A stretch of DNA of 64,000 bases from Phosphitispora fastidiosa. GTDB lineage: Bacteria > Bacillota > Thermincolia > Thermincolales > UBA2595. The DNA lies in the NCBI RefSeq assembly GCF_019008365.1, contig NZ_JAHHUL010000010.1:62001-126000 (forward strand), written 5' to 3'. The stretch's first letter is position 1, and each line of letters begins with the position of its first letter. Positions 40,109 to 46,980 of the stretch are shown here, piece after piece. The notes under the pieces are model-generated. The model searched no databases. It was given only the letters and a program-made list of their open reading frames with translations, and was not told the origin of the DNA. Position numbers and translations under genes: made by a program.

Positions 40109-41256
40109 GCGCTGAAATTAAGAAAAATAACAATGAGCTGGCGCAAAAGTGGGAAAAGTCGGAGATTACCCTGGCCGGATATGCGGCACAGAGGCATGTT
40201 CCCTTGGGCGGCACCTTTGAATTAACCCCGCGATGCAACCTGAGCTGCAAGATGTGTTACGTCAGGCTGGATAACCGGCAGATGGAGCAGATAGGCAGAG
40301 AGAGAACGGCAGCTGAATGGATTGCCCTGGCCAAAGAGGCCGTCAAGGCCGGGACGTTGAATTTGCTGGTTACCGGGGGGGAGCCCCTGCTGCGGGAGGA
40401 TTTTGCCGAGATATATACCGCCCTGACGATGATGGGCTTTGTGATTACGTTAAATACCAATGCTACCCTGATAACCCCGGAGATACTCAAGCTATTTAAG
40501 AAATACCCGCCCACGGCAACAAATGTGACCTTATATGGGGCTGGCCCGCAGACGTATCAGTCAGTTTGCGGCAATCCGGAAGCCTTTGACGCCACTGTCA
40601 GAGGTCTGGAAATGCTCACAGAGGTTGCCACGGCGCTGGAAGTCCGCACTACCTTCATCCGTGACAATATGCATGAATTGGATGCCCTGCGTGCCATAGC
40701 CAACAGATACACCAAACGCTTTGGGATTAATGTAACGGTGAATAAGGCTGTGCGCGGAGCATGTTCTGATGTGGAAGGCTGCCGGCTGACACCGGCTCAG
40801 ATGTTTGATCTTGATGAGGCTAATGCGGCATACTACCGGGCGCTTAACAGTGACACGGAAGCTGCACTTGAAAGGAATATGGAGACAGATAACTTTGTGC
40901 AGGTAAAGGAATACGGGTTTGACCTGCCACCCAAAATCATTACCTGCCTGGCGGCAAAATCCATGTACTGGATAACCTGGGATGGCAAAATGCTGCCCTG
41001 TGGTTCATTTGTCACTCCCTTTACCCTGCCATTTGAAGAGGGTTTCCGGCAGGCTTGGGACCGCCTGCCAACCCTGTTTGAAGACATATTACTTCCGGAG
41101 GAATGCCAAAAATGCGAATATGCCAATGGCAGATGTGCCAACTGTCCGGCCATTCTGCAAACGGAAACCGGGTCTTTTCACCGGATTTCTCCATATATTT
41201 GTGAGGTCGCCAAAGAGAGAGCAAAACGGTCTGAGAAATATTCAAGAATTTTGTGA
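40105..41256 (+). CDS. Radical SAM/SPASM peptide maturase
   Basis: 383 residues. The radical SAM cluster motif is CNLSCKMC (Cys44, 48, 51), followed by LLVTGGEPLLRED for SAM binding. The C-terminal SPASM-type region has Cys residues in IITCLAAKSMYWITWDGKML, then PCGSF, CQKCEYANGRCANC and PYIC, enough for auxiliary Fe-S clusters. Enzymes of this class make thioether, C-C or ether links, or epimerise residues, in ribosomal peptides. The adjacent precursor 2 has Cys, Trp and Phe in its C-terminal half, so the bond type cannot be predicted. It is translationally coupled to PqqD-like protein 2. Confidence 0.9.
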   Translation: MSAEIKKNNNELAQKWEKSEITLAGYAAQRHVPLGGTFELTPRCNLSCKMCYVRLDNRQMEQIGRERTAAEWIALAKEAVKAGTLNLLVTGGEPLLREDFAEIYTALTMMGFVITLNTNATLITPEILKLFKKYPPTATNVTLYGAGPQTYQSVCGNPEAFDATVRGLEMLTEVATALEVRTTFIRDNMHELDALRAIANRYTKRFGINVTVNKAVRGACSDVEGCRLTPAQMFDLDEANAAYYRALNSDTEAALERNMETDNFVQVKEYGFDLPPKIITCLAAKSMYWITWDGKMLPCGSFVTPFTLPFEEGFRQAWDRLPTLFEDILLPEECQKCEYANGRCANCPAILQTETGSFHRISPYICEVAKERAKRSEKYSRIL

Positions 41257-41362
41257 AAATTAATGCTGGACAAGATTCATAAAATATGGTAGTTTTATTT
41301 TAAGTAGTATTTATTGCTATTTGGTATTATATGGTATTATTTTGGCAGTGAGGTGATAAATT

Positions 41363-41536
41363 ATGAAAAAAGAATATTGCAAACCTGAGCTTGATGTGAA
41401 AGCCTATGCCCAATTCGAAAATGTTTTCACCAAATGTAATAAAGGTAATGACGGACCACAAAAATGTTCGTTTATTCCCGGTTGGCCACCCAATGATGAA
41501 GAGTGGGCAGCTTTTGGCGCTAATGCAGGTTCATAA
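41363..41536 (+). CDS. Candidate RiPP precursor 2 (Cys-containing, radical SAM-associated)
   Basis: 57 codons, ATG 41363 with GAGGTGAT upstream, TAA at 41534-41536. The leader starts MKKEYCKPELDVKAYAQFE, carrying the same YxKPxL motif as the lasso leader. The C-terminal half has Cys25 and Cys35, then FIPGW, EEWAAFG and a small-residue tail ending NAGS. The gene lies just after the PqqD/radical SAM pair and is followed at once by a terminator, the same layout as the lasso precursor. I do not recognise the core from a characterised product. Sactipeptide, ranthipeptide or aromatic-crosslink chemistry are all possible. Confidence 0.75.
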   Translation: MKKEYCKPELDVKAYAQFENVFTKCNKGNDGPQKCSFIPGWPPNDEEWAAFGANAGS

Positions 41537-41546
41537 TTACAGCCAG

Positions 41547-41574
41547 GCACACAATTGTGTGCTTCTTTTCTTTT
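41547..41574 (+). terminator. Terminator after precursor 2
   Basis: A perfect 16-bp palindrome GCACACAATTGTGTGC (41547-41562) followed by TTCTTTTCTTTT. It lies 10 bp after the precursor stop codon and ahead of the second kinase-like gene. Confidence 0.7.
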
Positions 41575-41600
41575 ACCATAGATAGTTGGGGGAGGACCTC

Positions 41601-42461
41601 TTGACGAAATACTGTATTTCTGATTTGATTCTTGAAATAGCTGCCCCGGAGTGGACTCTGCATGACAACCTTAAGCTCTTTTCGTGCCGGCACGGCGATC
41701 CTGATGTCTGCTGCAGGGTTGAATTTAAAAAACGTCCGCAGAAACCGGCGGCAGGTGTTAAGATAATTGCTGACACTCCGGGAACCATGATATATGAAGA
41801 CAAAGGACATATTCATAATTTAAGCGGTGATGACCATGATATCCCGTCATATACCGTGGCATCAGGGGACTGGTTTTCGTACACGATGTACATTGACCCT
41901 AAATTCAACAATCCTGATGATGATGAAATCGTGCACATAGTAAAAGATGGTATTTTTGCTTCGCTGCGTGGCGTCATGATTGGAAGACTGGCACAGAAAA
42001 ATGGGGTTATCATTCATTCCAGCACAATTTTATGGCAAGACCGGGGAATTATGTTTCCCGCCCCATCCGGAACCGGCAAATCTACCCATGCTCACCTCTG
42101 GCAGCAGCTATATCACACTCCCATCCTGGATGGAGATGCCGCCGCCTGCCGGATTGCAGATGGAACCCCGGTTGTCTATGGCCTTCCCTGGTGCGGCACC
42201 TCAGGAGAATTCCTTAATCAAAGCGCCCCTCTGGGAGCAATTGTCTTTTTGCAGCAGGCTGAAGCCAACAGTATCATCAAACTGGGCTTGCAGGAAAGCA
42301 TCCTCAGACTTGCCGCAAGATGTTTTCTATTGCCATGGAACGAGGGACTGATGCATCAATACCTGGATACGGTACAGGAAATTGCCGCCCGGACTGACTG
42401 TTACCTGCTTAATTGCCTGCCGGATGCTGCGGCGGTGGAGTTGGTGAAAAAGTGTCTCTAA
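41601..42461 (+). CDS. HPr-kinase-like protein 2
   Basis: 286 residues. FPAPSGTGKSTHAHLW is the Walker A motif (~154), followed by ILDGDAAACR and a GLPWCGTSGEFLN segment typical of HPr-kinase/PEPCK-like P-loop proteins in RiPP clusters. A hydrophobic/helical C-terminus follows. The start is TTG 41601, with GGGGGAGG six bases upstream; the in-frame TTG at 41586 precedes that site. Its substrate is unknown. Precursor 2 ends in Ser, so phosphorylation of that residue is one possibility, but a role in peptide handling unrelated to phosphate is not excluded. The 3' end overlaps the S26-type gene. Confidence 0.75.
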   Translation: MTKYCISDLILEIAAPEWTLHDNLKLFSCRHGDPDVCCRVEFKKRPQKPAAGVKIIADTPGTMIYEDKGHIHNLSGDDHDIPSYTVASGDWFSYTMYIDPKFNNPDDDEIVHIVKDGIFASLRGVMIGRLAQKNGVIIHSSTILWQDRGIMFPAPSGTGKSTHAHLWQQLYHTPILDGDAAACRIADGTPVVYGLPWCGTSGEFLNQSAPLGAIVFLQQAEANSIIKLGLQESILRLAARCFLLPWNEGLMHQYLDTVQEIAARTDCYLLNCLPDAAAVELVKKCL

Positions 42462-42961
42462 ATGAATTGAACCCTGGGTCTATTCCCGCAGTCCAATGGT
42501 CTGCAGCGATAATGCCGATTTTGGCTGAAGGTCATACTATGAAAATTCCCTTTGCAGGCTTAAGTATGTATCCTCTGCTGGCAGGGGGCAGAGATGAAGT
42601 GATTATTGCAGCGGTCTCGGGAAGACATCTGAAACGCGGTGATATTGTGCTGTACCAAAGAAAGGACGGCACACATGTCCTGCACCGGATTCATCATATA
42701 AACGACGCGGCGTATTATATGCTTGGGGATGCCCAGACCTGGATTGAAGGCCCTGTCCGGGAAGAAGAAGTCCTGGCAGTGGTTACGGAGATTATCAGAA
42801 AAGAAAAAAGTATCCTTTGCAGTAACTCTGGTTACCGGTTCATCTCGGAATTGTGGCTGCTGCTGCGTCCCATAAGACCACAGCTAATAAGAATTTTCGC
42901 TTACCTGCCGTTTCTGAGGAAGCTTCCGGAATTTTTATTCAGGCGCTGGGGGAATACATGA
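42452..42961 (+). CDS. S26/S24-type peptidase 1
   Basis: About 169 residues. FAGLSMYPLLAGGRDEV contains the nucleophile Ser motif (SMxP) of signal-peptidase-like enzymes. RGDIVLYQR, HVLHRIHHI and YYMLGDAQTW follow, as in SipW-like S26B peptidases where His may replace Lys. A basic, hydrophobic C-terminus (FAYLPFLRKLPEFLF) may anchor it to the membrane. It may remove a leader from one of the peptides during export. The start is probably GTG 42452, overlapping the kinase-like stop; ATG 42512 and 42539 are alternatives. The stop overlaps the ABC exporter start (ATGA). Confidence 0.75.
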   Translation: MSLNELNPGSIPAVQWSAAIMPILAEGHTMKIPFAGLSMYPLLAGGRDEVIIAAVSGRHLKRGDIVLYQRKDGTHVLHRIHHINDAAYYMLGDAQTWIEGPVREEEVLAVVTEIIRKEKSILCSNSGYRFISELWLLLRPIRPQLIRIFAYLPFLRKLPEFLFRRWGNT

Positions 42962-44646
42962 GGGGAATACTAAGAAAAACAAGAAAATTAATATCTTGGA
43001 TTAAGCCGGACCTATTGCCATACCTGCCGGCCCTGGCAGCTATTTTGTTAATTCAGGTTCTGGGGTCACTGATGAATGTGGCTACAGCCTTTGCCTCCAA
43101 AAGCATGATCGATTACGCGGTGGCCAATGAACTGCGCTTAACCGCTATTGCCGCCGGAGTTTTTGTGCTGCTGATTATCAGCAATCTTTTGCTGCAGGTA
43201 GGTGCATCACTGCTTTCGGTGCGGGTCTCCGAGTCCTTTTCCAATTCTATCCGGCAGCGCGTTTTCCGGCAGCTCCTGGGCACAGAATGGCAGTCTCTGA
43301 CTGCTTATCACAGTGGTGACCTGTTAACCCGGATGACCAGTGATGTCAGCGCTGTTACCAATACCATCGTCAATGTGATTCCGGGCATGTTTGCCTTAAC
43401 TGCCCAATTAGCGGCCTCCTTTACCGCCTTGTTATTTTTTGAGCCATATCTGGCTATTTTCGCTTTTGTTCTGGGGCCCTGCTCCGTAATCTTCAGCCGG
43501 ATCTGGGGCCGCACTCTAAAAAAGCTGCAGCTCAAGGTGCAGGAATCAGAGAGCGCTTATCGTTCCCACCTGCAGGAAGCCCTGCAGAATTTTATTGTGA
43601 TTAAGTCTTTCCGGCTGGAGAAGCATAATGAGGATACTTTACAAAGCCTGCATGAAAACAGGATGAAATGGGTTATTCAAAAGAACCGGAAAACACTGGC
43701 AGCCAACAATGTACTCGCTGTAGGCTACTGGTCGGGATATTTACTGGCCTTTGGCTGGGGCGCTTACCGGATCTCCCAGAAGGCCATCAGCTTTGGTACC
43801 ATGACTGCCTTTCTGCAGCTGGTGCAGCAGGTCCAGGGCCCTTTTGTCGGGCTGGCCAGAACGATTTCCCATCTGATTAATATGATTGCATCAATGGAGC
43901 GTTTGATAGAACTGGAGAAGATGGAAAGGGAAAAAATTACTGAGCGTGTTCCGGCAATCCGGGATGTCGGCATTGTCTTTGAGGATGTCAGCTTTGATTA
44001 TTCGCCCGAAAGACCCGTATTGTCCAATGTCACCGCACAAATACTGCCAGGTCAGCTGGTGGCTTTGGTAGGGTCTTCCGGAGAAGGCAAAACGACTCTG
44101 ATCCGGATACTGCTGGCCCTGCTTCGCCCGACTTCTGGTCAGGTATACTTCACAGACGGGAGAGGGACCAGGTATGAGGTATCGGCCGCAACCCGGGACT
44201 GGCTTACCTATGTACCCCAGGAAAACACCTTATTCAGCGGCACGATTGCGGATAATCTGCGCAGCGGCAAAACGGATGCATCAATGGCAGAGATGGAAAA
44301 GGCTTTACAGATGGCTGCCGCAGAGGACTTTATTACCAGGATGCCTGAAGGCCTGGATACGGTCATCGGAGAGCGCGGCCTGAGGCTTTCTGAGGGCCAG
44401 GCCCAAAGGATTGCCATTGCCCGGGCTTTTTTACGGGAAGCGCCGGTGATGATATTTGATGAAGCAACTTCGGCCCTGGATGTGGAAACAGAAAAGCATG
44501 TCCTGCAGGCGATGAAAGATATGGGTGATTCGCGCACCTGTTTGGTTATTACCCACAGGCTGACAGCCCTGAAAATATGTTCCCGGGCGCTTAGAATAGA
44601 AGAGGGCAGATTGGTGGAAGAAGCTTCAGTAATATGTCCTGTATAA
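42958..44646 (+). CDS. ABC exporter, fused membrane and ATPase domains
   Basis: 562 residues. Six N-terminal helices (~20-310) form a type IV exporter membrane domain. The ATPase domain has Walker A VGSSGEGKTT (~373), the Q-loop VPQENTLFSG, signature LSEGQAQR, Walker B VMIFDEAT and ITHRL. There is no N-terminal C39 peptidase domain, so leader cleavage must be done elsewhere, consistent with the B2 and S26-type proteins. It is the only exporter in the RiPP locus and may serve the lasso peptide, precursor 2 product, or both. ATG 42958 is coupled to the S26-type gene; the longer in-frame start at 42853 is rejected. Confidence 0.88.
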   Translation: MRGILRKTRKLISWIKPDLLPYLPALAAILLIQVLGSLMNVATAFASKSMIDYAVANELRLTAIAAGVFVLLIISNLLLQVGASLLSVRVSESFSNSIRQRVFRQLLGTEWQSLTAYHSGDLLTRMTSDVSAVTNTIVNVIPGMFALTAQLAASFTALLFFEPYLAIFAFVLGPCSVIFSRIWGRTLKKLQLKVQESESAYRSHLQEALQNFIVIKSFRLEKHNEDTLQSLHENRMKWVIQKNRKTLAANNVLAVGYWSGYLLAFGWGAYRISQKAISFGTMTAFLQLVQQVQGPFVGLARTISHLINMIASMERLIELEKMEREKITERVPAIRDVGIVFEDVSFDYSPERPVLSNVTAQILPGQLVALVGSSGEGKTTLIRILLALLRPTSGQVYFTDGRGTRYEVSAATRDWLTYVPQENTLFSGTIADNLRSGKTDASMAEMEKALQMAAAEDFITRMPEGLDTVIGERGLRLSEGQAQRIAIARAFLREAPVMIFDEATSALDVETEKHVLQAMKDMGDSRTCLVITHRLTALKICSRALRIEEGRLVEEASVICPV

Positions 44647-44683
44647 TGCCCTACGGAATTGTTTAAATATTTTGAAAAAAGTA

Positions 44684-44713
44684 TTGACCAGGAAATAACT
44701 TGTGTGGTAAAAT
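44684..44713 (+). promoter_or_regulatory. Promoter of the third RiPP module
   Basis: TTGACC at 44684-44689 and TAAAAT at 44708-44713, spacer 18 bp. It is the strongest promoter I see inside the RiPP locus and separates the pqqD3-kinase-precursor 3 module from the upstream operon. Confidence 0.72.
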
Positions 44714-44843
44714 TGAGCATAAATAAAAAATGAACATTTAGTTTCGGATTCAGGGACGAACCGTATATTCCAAAAAGGGATTATCGGCTGACGTCCTTTT
44801 CTTTATCTTAAAGAGTTCTTTGTCTTATAGAGGAGGTGGCTTA
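44714..44843 (+). promoter_or_regulatory. 130-nt leader with possible attenuator
   Basis: Between the promoter and the PqqD-like start lies a leader with AAAAGG (44773-44778) facing CCTTTT (44795-44800), then CTTTATCTT. The stem is short and the T run imperfect. A GGATTCAGGGACGAACC segment precedes it. I do not recognise a known riboswitch class. Confidence 0.35.
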
Positions 44844-45116
44844 ATGACTGAAGCAGCTGATTTTTGCCGGAACAGCGCCATGATTACCAGAGTAATCGAT
44901 GGGGAGGCCGTTATCATGGACCCCCAACAGGGTAAGGTGCTGGCATTAAATGAAGTGGGCTCTTTTATCTGGGAACTGCTTGATGGCGCCCGCAGCAAAG
45001 AAGACATACTTGCTGAGATATGCCGCGAATTTAATGTGGGCCGTGAAGTGGCCGCCGCGGATTTGGAGGAATTTATCGCAGTATTAAAGTCCAAAAGCTT
45101 GGTAGTTACTGCTTAA
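44844..45116 (+). CDS. PqqD-like recognition protein 3
   Basis: 90 residues: GKVLALNEVGSFIWELL and an acidic helical C-terminus, the PqqD/RRE pattern. AGAGGAGGTGG precedes ATG 44844. It heads a separate transcription unit with the third kinase-like gene and precursors 3 and 4. It likely binds their YxKP leaders. No radical SAM or cyclase is encoded in this unit, so it may act with the kinase-like protein or borrow an enzyme from the upstream operon. The fold call is firm; the partner is inferred. Confidence 0.83.
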   Translation: MTEAADFCRNSAMITRVIDGEAVIMDPQQGKVLALNEVGSFIWELLDGARSKEDILAEICREFNVGREVAAADLEEFIAVLKSKSLVVTA

Positions 45117-45151
45117 TTTACGGACAACCTACTAAGAACTGGGGGGTTAAG

Positions 45152-45988
45152 TTGAAGGAAATATTGCTTAATTTTGCTGAGATGCCTTTTGTTATCAAAA
45201 CCCATGATGATGAAATTGCCGCTTGGTTAGCGGAACACTTCTCAGGTGAAGAGGCCGAAAATGCTTCCGGGACTGAGATTGAAATTGATCCTGATTCGAC
45301 ACTGACCGTAGTTGACAGCTATCAATATCTGGGCCAACCGCCGGAAGTAGGTATAAATGGTAATCTCCTGGAATTCCGGCATCCATGCTATAAAGGCGTC
45401 TTGTCCCTTACTGAGAGGAAGGGGAAGGTATGGTTTAGCGGTCGGGAATTTCTGATAAGTTACCTCCGAACTGTGGTCACCGTCACAATTGTGAACTGCG
45501 GCGGGCTGGCTCTGCACTCTTCATGTATCCTGAGAAACGGCAAGACCTATATTTTTACCGGATATTCCGGGGCCGGCAAATCAACAGTGATCAAACTGAC
45601 TGCGGATCCCATAATCTATTCTGATGAACTGACTCTGCTGAAAAAGGACGAAAATGGTATTTTTTCCGTACATCACTCCCCTTTCCGCAGCGAGTTTCAC
45701 ACTGAGTACCTGCCTCCAACTTCAGATATAGCCGGAATATTCTTTATCACACAGGATTCTCAGGTGTTCTTGGAAAAAATGCCGGTCAAACAGGCCTTAT
45801 TCGAAATTTTGCCCATGGTTTTCTTCCCTGTTAATAAGACCCGAATTTTTGAAAGTAAGATATTTGGCCATTGTGCCGATTTGTTAAATCAGGTTCCCGT
45901 TTTCAACCTTCATTTCAGGAAGGATGATACCTTTTGGGAATGTATAGAACAGATTGGGGGCGGAGAAGTCCTAAAGAGGGAGGTGTAA
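45152..45988 (+). CDS. HPr-kinase-like protein 3
   Basis: 278 residues. ALHSSCILRNGKTYIFTGYS leads into the Walker A GYSGAGKST (~137), then IIYSDELTLL, the paired acidic motif of HPr-kinase-like proteins. The start is TTG 45152, 35 bp after the PqqD-like gene with a GGGG-rich upstream. It differs clearly from the two other kinase-like proteins in the locus. Precursor 3 follows four bases after the stop codon. Precursor 3 has Ser22 and Ser39 and precursor 4 has Ser22, so phosphorylation is possible but the substrate is unknown. Confidence 0.75.
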   Translation: MKEILLNFAEMPFVIKTHDDEIAAWLAEHFSGEEAENASGTEIEIDPDSTLTVVDSYQYLGQPPEVGINGNLLEFRHPCYKGVLSLTERKGKVWFSGREFLISYLRTVVTVTIVNCGGLALHSSCILRNGKTYIFTGYSGAGKSTVIKLTADPIIYSDELTLLKKDENGIFSVHHSPFRSEFHTEYLPPTSDIAGIFFITQDSQVFLEKMPVKQALFEILPMVFFPVNKTRIFESKIFGHCADLLNQVPVFNLHFRKDDTFWECIEQIGGGEVLKREV

Positions 45989-45992
45989 AAAA

Positions 45993-46121
45993 ATGAAACA
46001 ATATGTTAAGCCGATGATAATAACGGAGGAAGAAATTCAGTTTGAGACTCTGGTGAGCTGCCCGCTATACAAGCATGAGGGTACTGTCGGAGGCACAGGA
46101 GGCTTTAGTGGAGGAGACTAA
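45993..46121 (+). CDS. Candidate RiPP precursor 3 (Gly-rich tail)
   Basis: 42 codons, ATG 45993 with GAGGGAGGTG upstream, TAA at 46119-46121. The product starts MKQYVKPMIITEEEIQFETL, with a YxKP motif and an acidic EEEIxFET block. VSCP then precedes a tail rich in Gly: TVGGTGGFSGGD. One Cys (Cys23) marks a possible core start. It lies immediately after the kinase-like gene, and the S26-type gene starts inside its last codons. Precursor 4 has the same leader. The coding case rests on the leader, ribosome-binding site and context; the product is unrecognised. Confidence 0.7.
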   Translation: MKQYVKPMIITEEEIQFETLVSCPLYKHEGTVGGTGGFSGGD

Positions 46122-46650
46122 ACACATAGGCTGCCTGAATTCTCAGGTGAATAAGGAGCTGCCATTGGACTATCCGCTGATTTTCTGTGAAGATGTAATT
46201 AAATCAGGTAAAAACGCCTTCATGACTGCCTCAGGTGTCAGCATGTGGCCTGCGATTATCGCCGGGATGAAGGCCGAAATAGCGCCTCTTGATACAGAAC
46301 TTCCCCCAAAGGGAGCCTTGCTTCTGGTAAAAGGGGGTAATGGACTAATGGTACACCGGTATTGGGGGGTTCAATATGAAAAAAGTGTTCCCCTGATATT
46401 GACAAAAGGGGACACCAATATCTGTTTTGACCCTCCGGTTCCCCGTGATTTAGTACTGGGTCAGGTAGTGATGCTGAAACATGATTCATATGGTATCCGG
46501 AACCCGAACCGGGGATTTTGGCTGATGTTTGGCCGCCTGCTGTGTTCATCTCTATCTGTGGCAAGGGTTTGGGCCAAACTATGCCGCGTGGTTCTAAGGG
46601 TCGTCAGACGTATCGAAAACAGGCGAACAATGTCGAAACGTGCCGAATGA
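46108..46650 (+). CDS. S26/S24-type peptidase 2
   Basis: 180 residues. TASGVSMWPAIIAGMKAEIA carries the SMxP-type nucleophile motif. GALLLVKGGNGLMVHRYWG and LILTKGDTNICFDPPV continue the signal-peptidase-like core. A hydrophobic, basic C-terminus (residues ~140-180) may contact the membrane. GTG 46108 is the best start: AGGAGG at 46097-46102 lies five bases upstream, inside the end of precursor 3. An upstream in-frame ATG (46075) is rejected. The overlap means the peptidase is made with precursor 3 and suggests it processes that peptide. Confidence 0.72.
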   Translation: MEETKHIGCLNSQVNKELPLDYPLIFCEDVIKSGKNAFMTASGVSMWPAIIAGMKAEIAPLDTELPPKGALLLVKGGNGLMVHRYWGVQYEKSVPLILTKGDTNICFDPPVPRDLVLGQVVMLKHDSYGIRNPNRGFWLMFGRLLCSSLSVARVWAKLCRVVLRVVRRIENRRTMSKRAE

Positions 46651-46830
46651 AACTTATTGTATTAGTTTGTAAACAAATATAGAATATAAATATATGGAAA
46701 ATTTATTATGGACTTATTCTATTTTATTATTTGCGGAAAAGATGCAGCTATTGTGCAGCTTTTTAATTTTATTAGCAATTATTTTTGTGAAAATTCCTTA
46801 ACTTTTAGCTGATGAAGGGAGGTACGGAAA

Positions 46831-46914
46831 ATGAAAGAGTATTCCAAACCCGAGATAACCCACGAAGAGGAAATTGAGTTTGAGACTCGGATAAGTGGCA
46901 TGTTCTGCCCCTAA
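46831..46914 (+). CDS. Candidate RiPP precursor 4 (short paralogue of precursor 3)
   Basis: 27 codons, ATG 46831 with GAAGGGAGGT upstream, TAA at 46912-46914. MKEYSKPEITHEEEIEFET matches the precursor 3 leader closely, including the YxKP and EEEIxFET blocks. The tail is only RISGMFCP, with a single Cys near the end. It may be a truncated copy or a peptide whose product is very small. The 180-bp region before it is AT-rich with no clear promoter or gene. A TATAAT at 46941-46946 just after the stop may serve the next gene. Confidence 0.6.
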   Translation: MKEYSKPEITHEEEIEFETRISGMFCP

Positions 46915-46980
46915 TGCATCGTAGAAAGATTTAGCGCTTGTATAATAAGGTAATCCTTTTGTGAAGGGAGGTGAAAATTT

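Noticed and set aside
38118-45988. The three kinase-like proteins as true HPr kinase/phosphorylase (catabolite repression)
   Set aside because: They lack the N-terminal HprK domain and sit beside RiPP genes. The family resemblance is limited to the P-loop domain.
46075-46107. Upstream ATG for S26-type peptidase 2
   Set aside because: It lies inside precursor 3 without a ribosome-binding site. GTG 46108 has AGGAGG five bases upstream.
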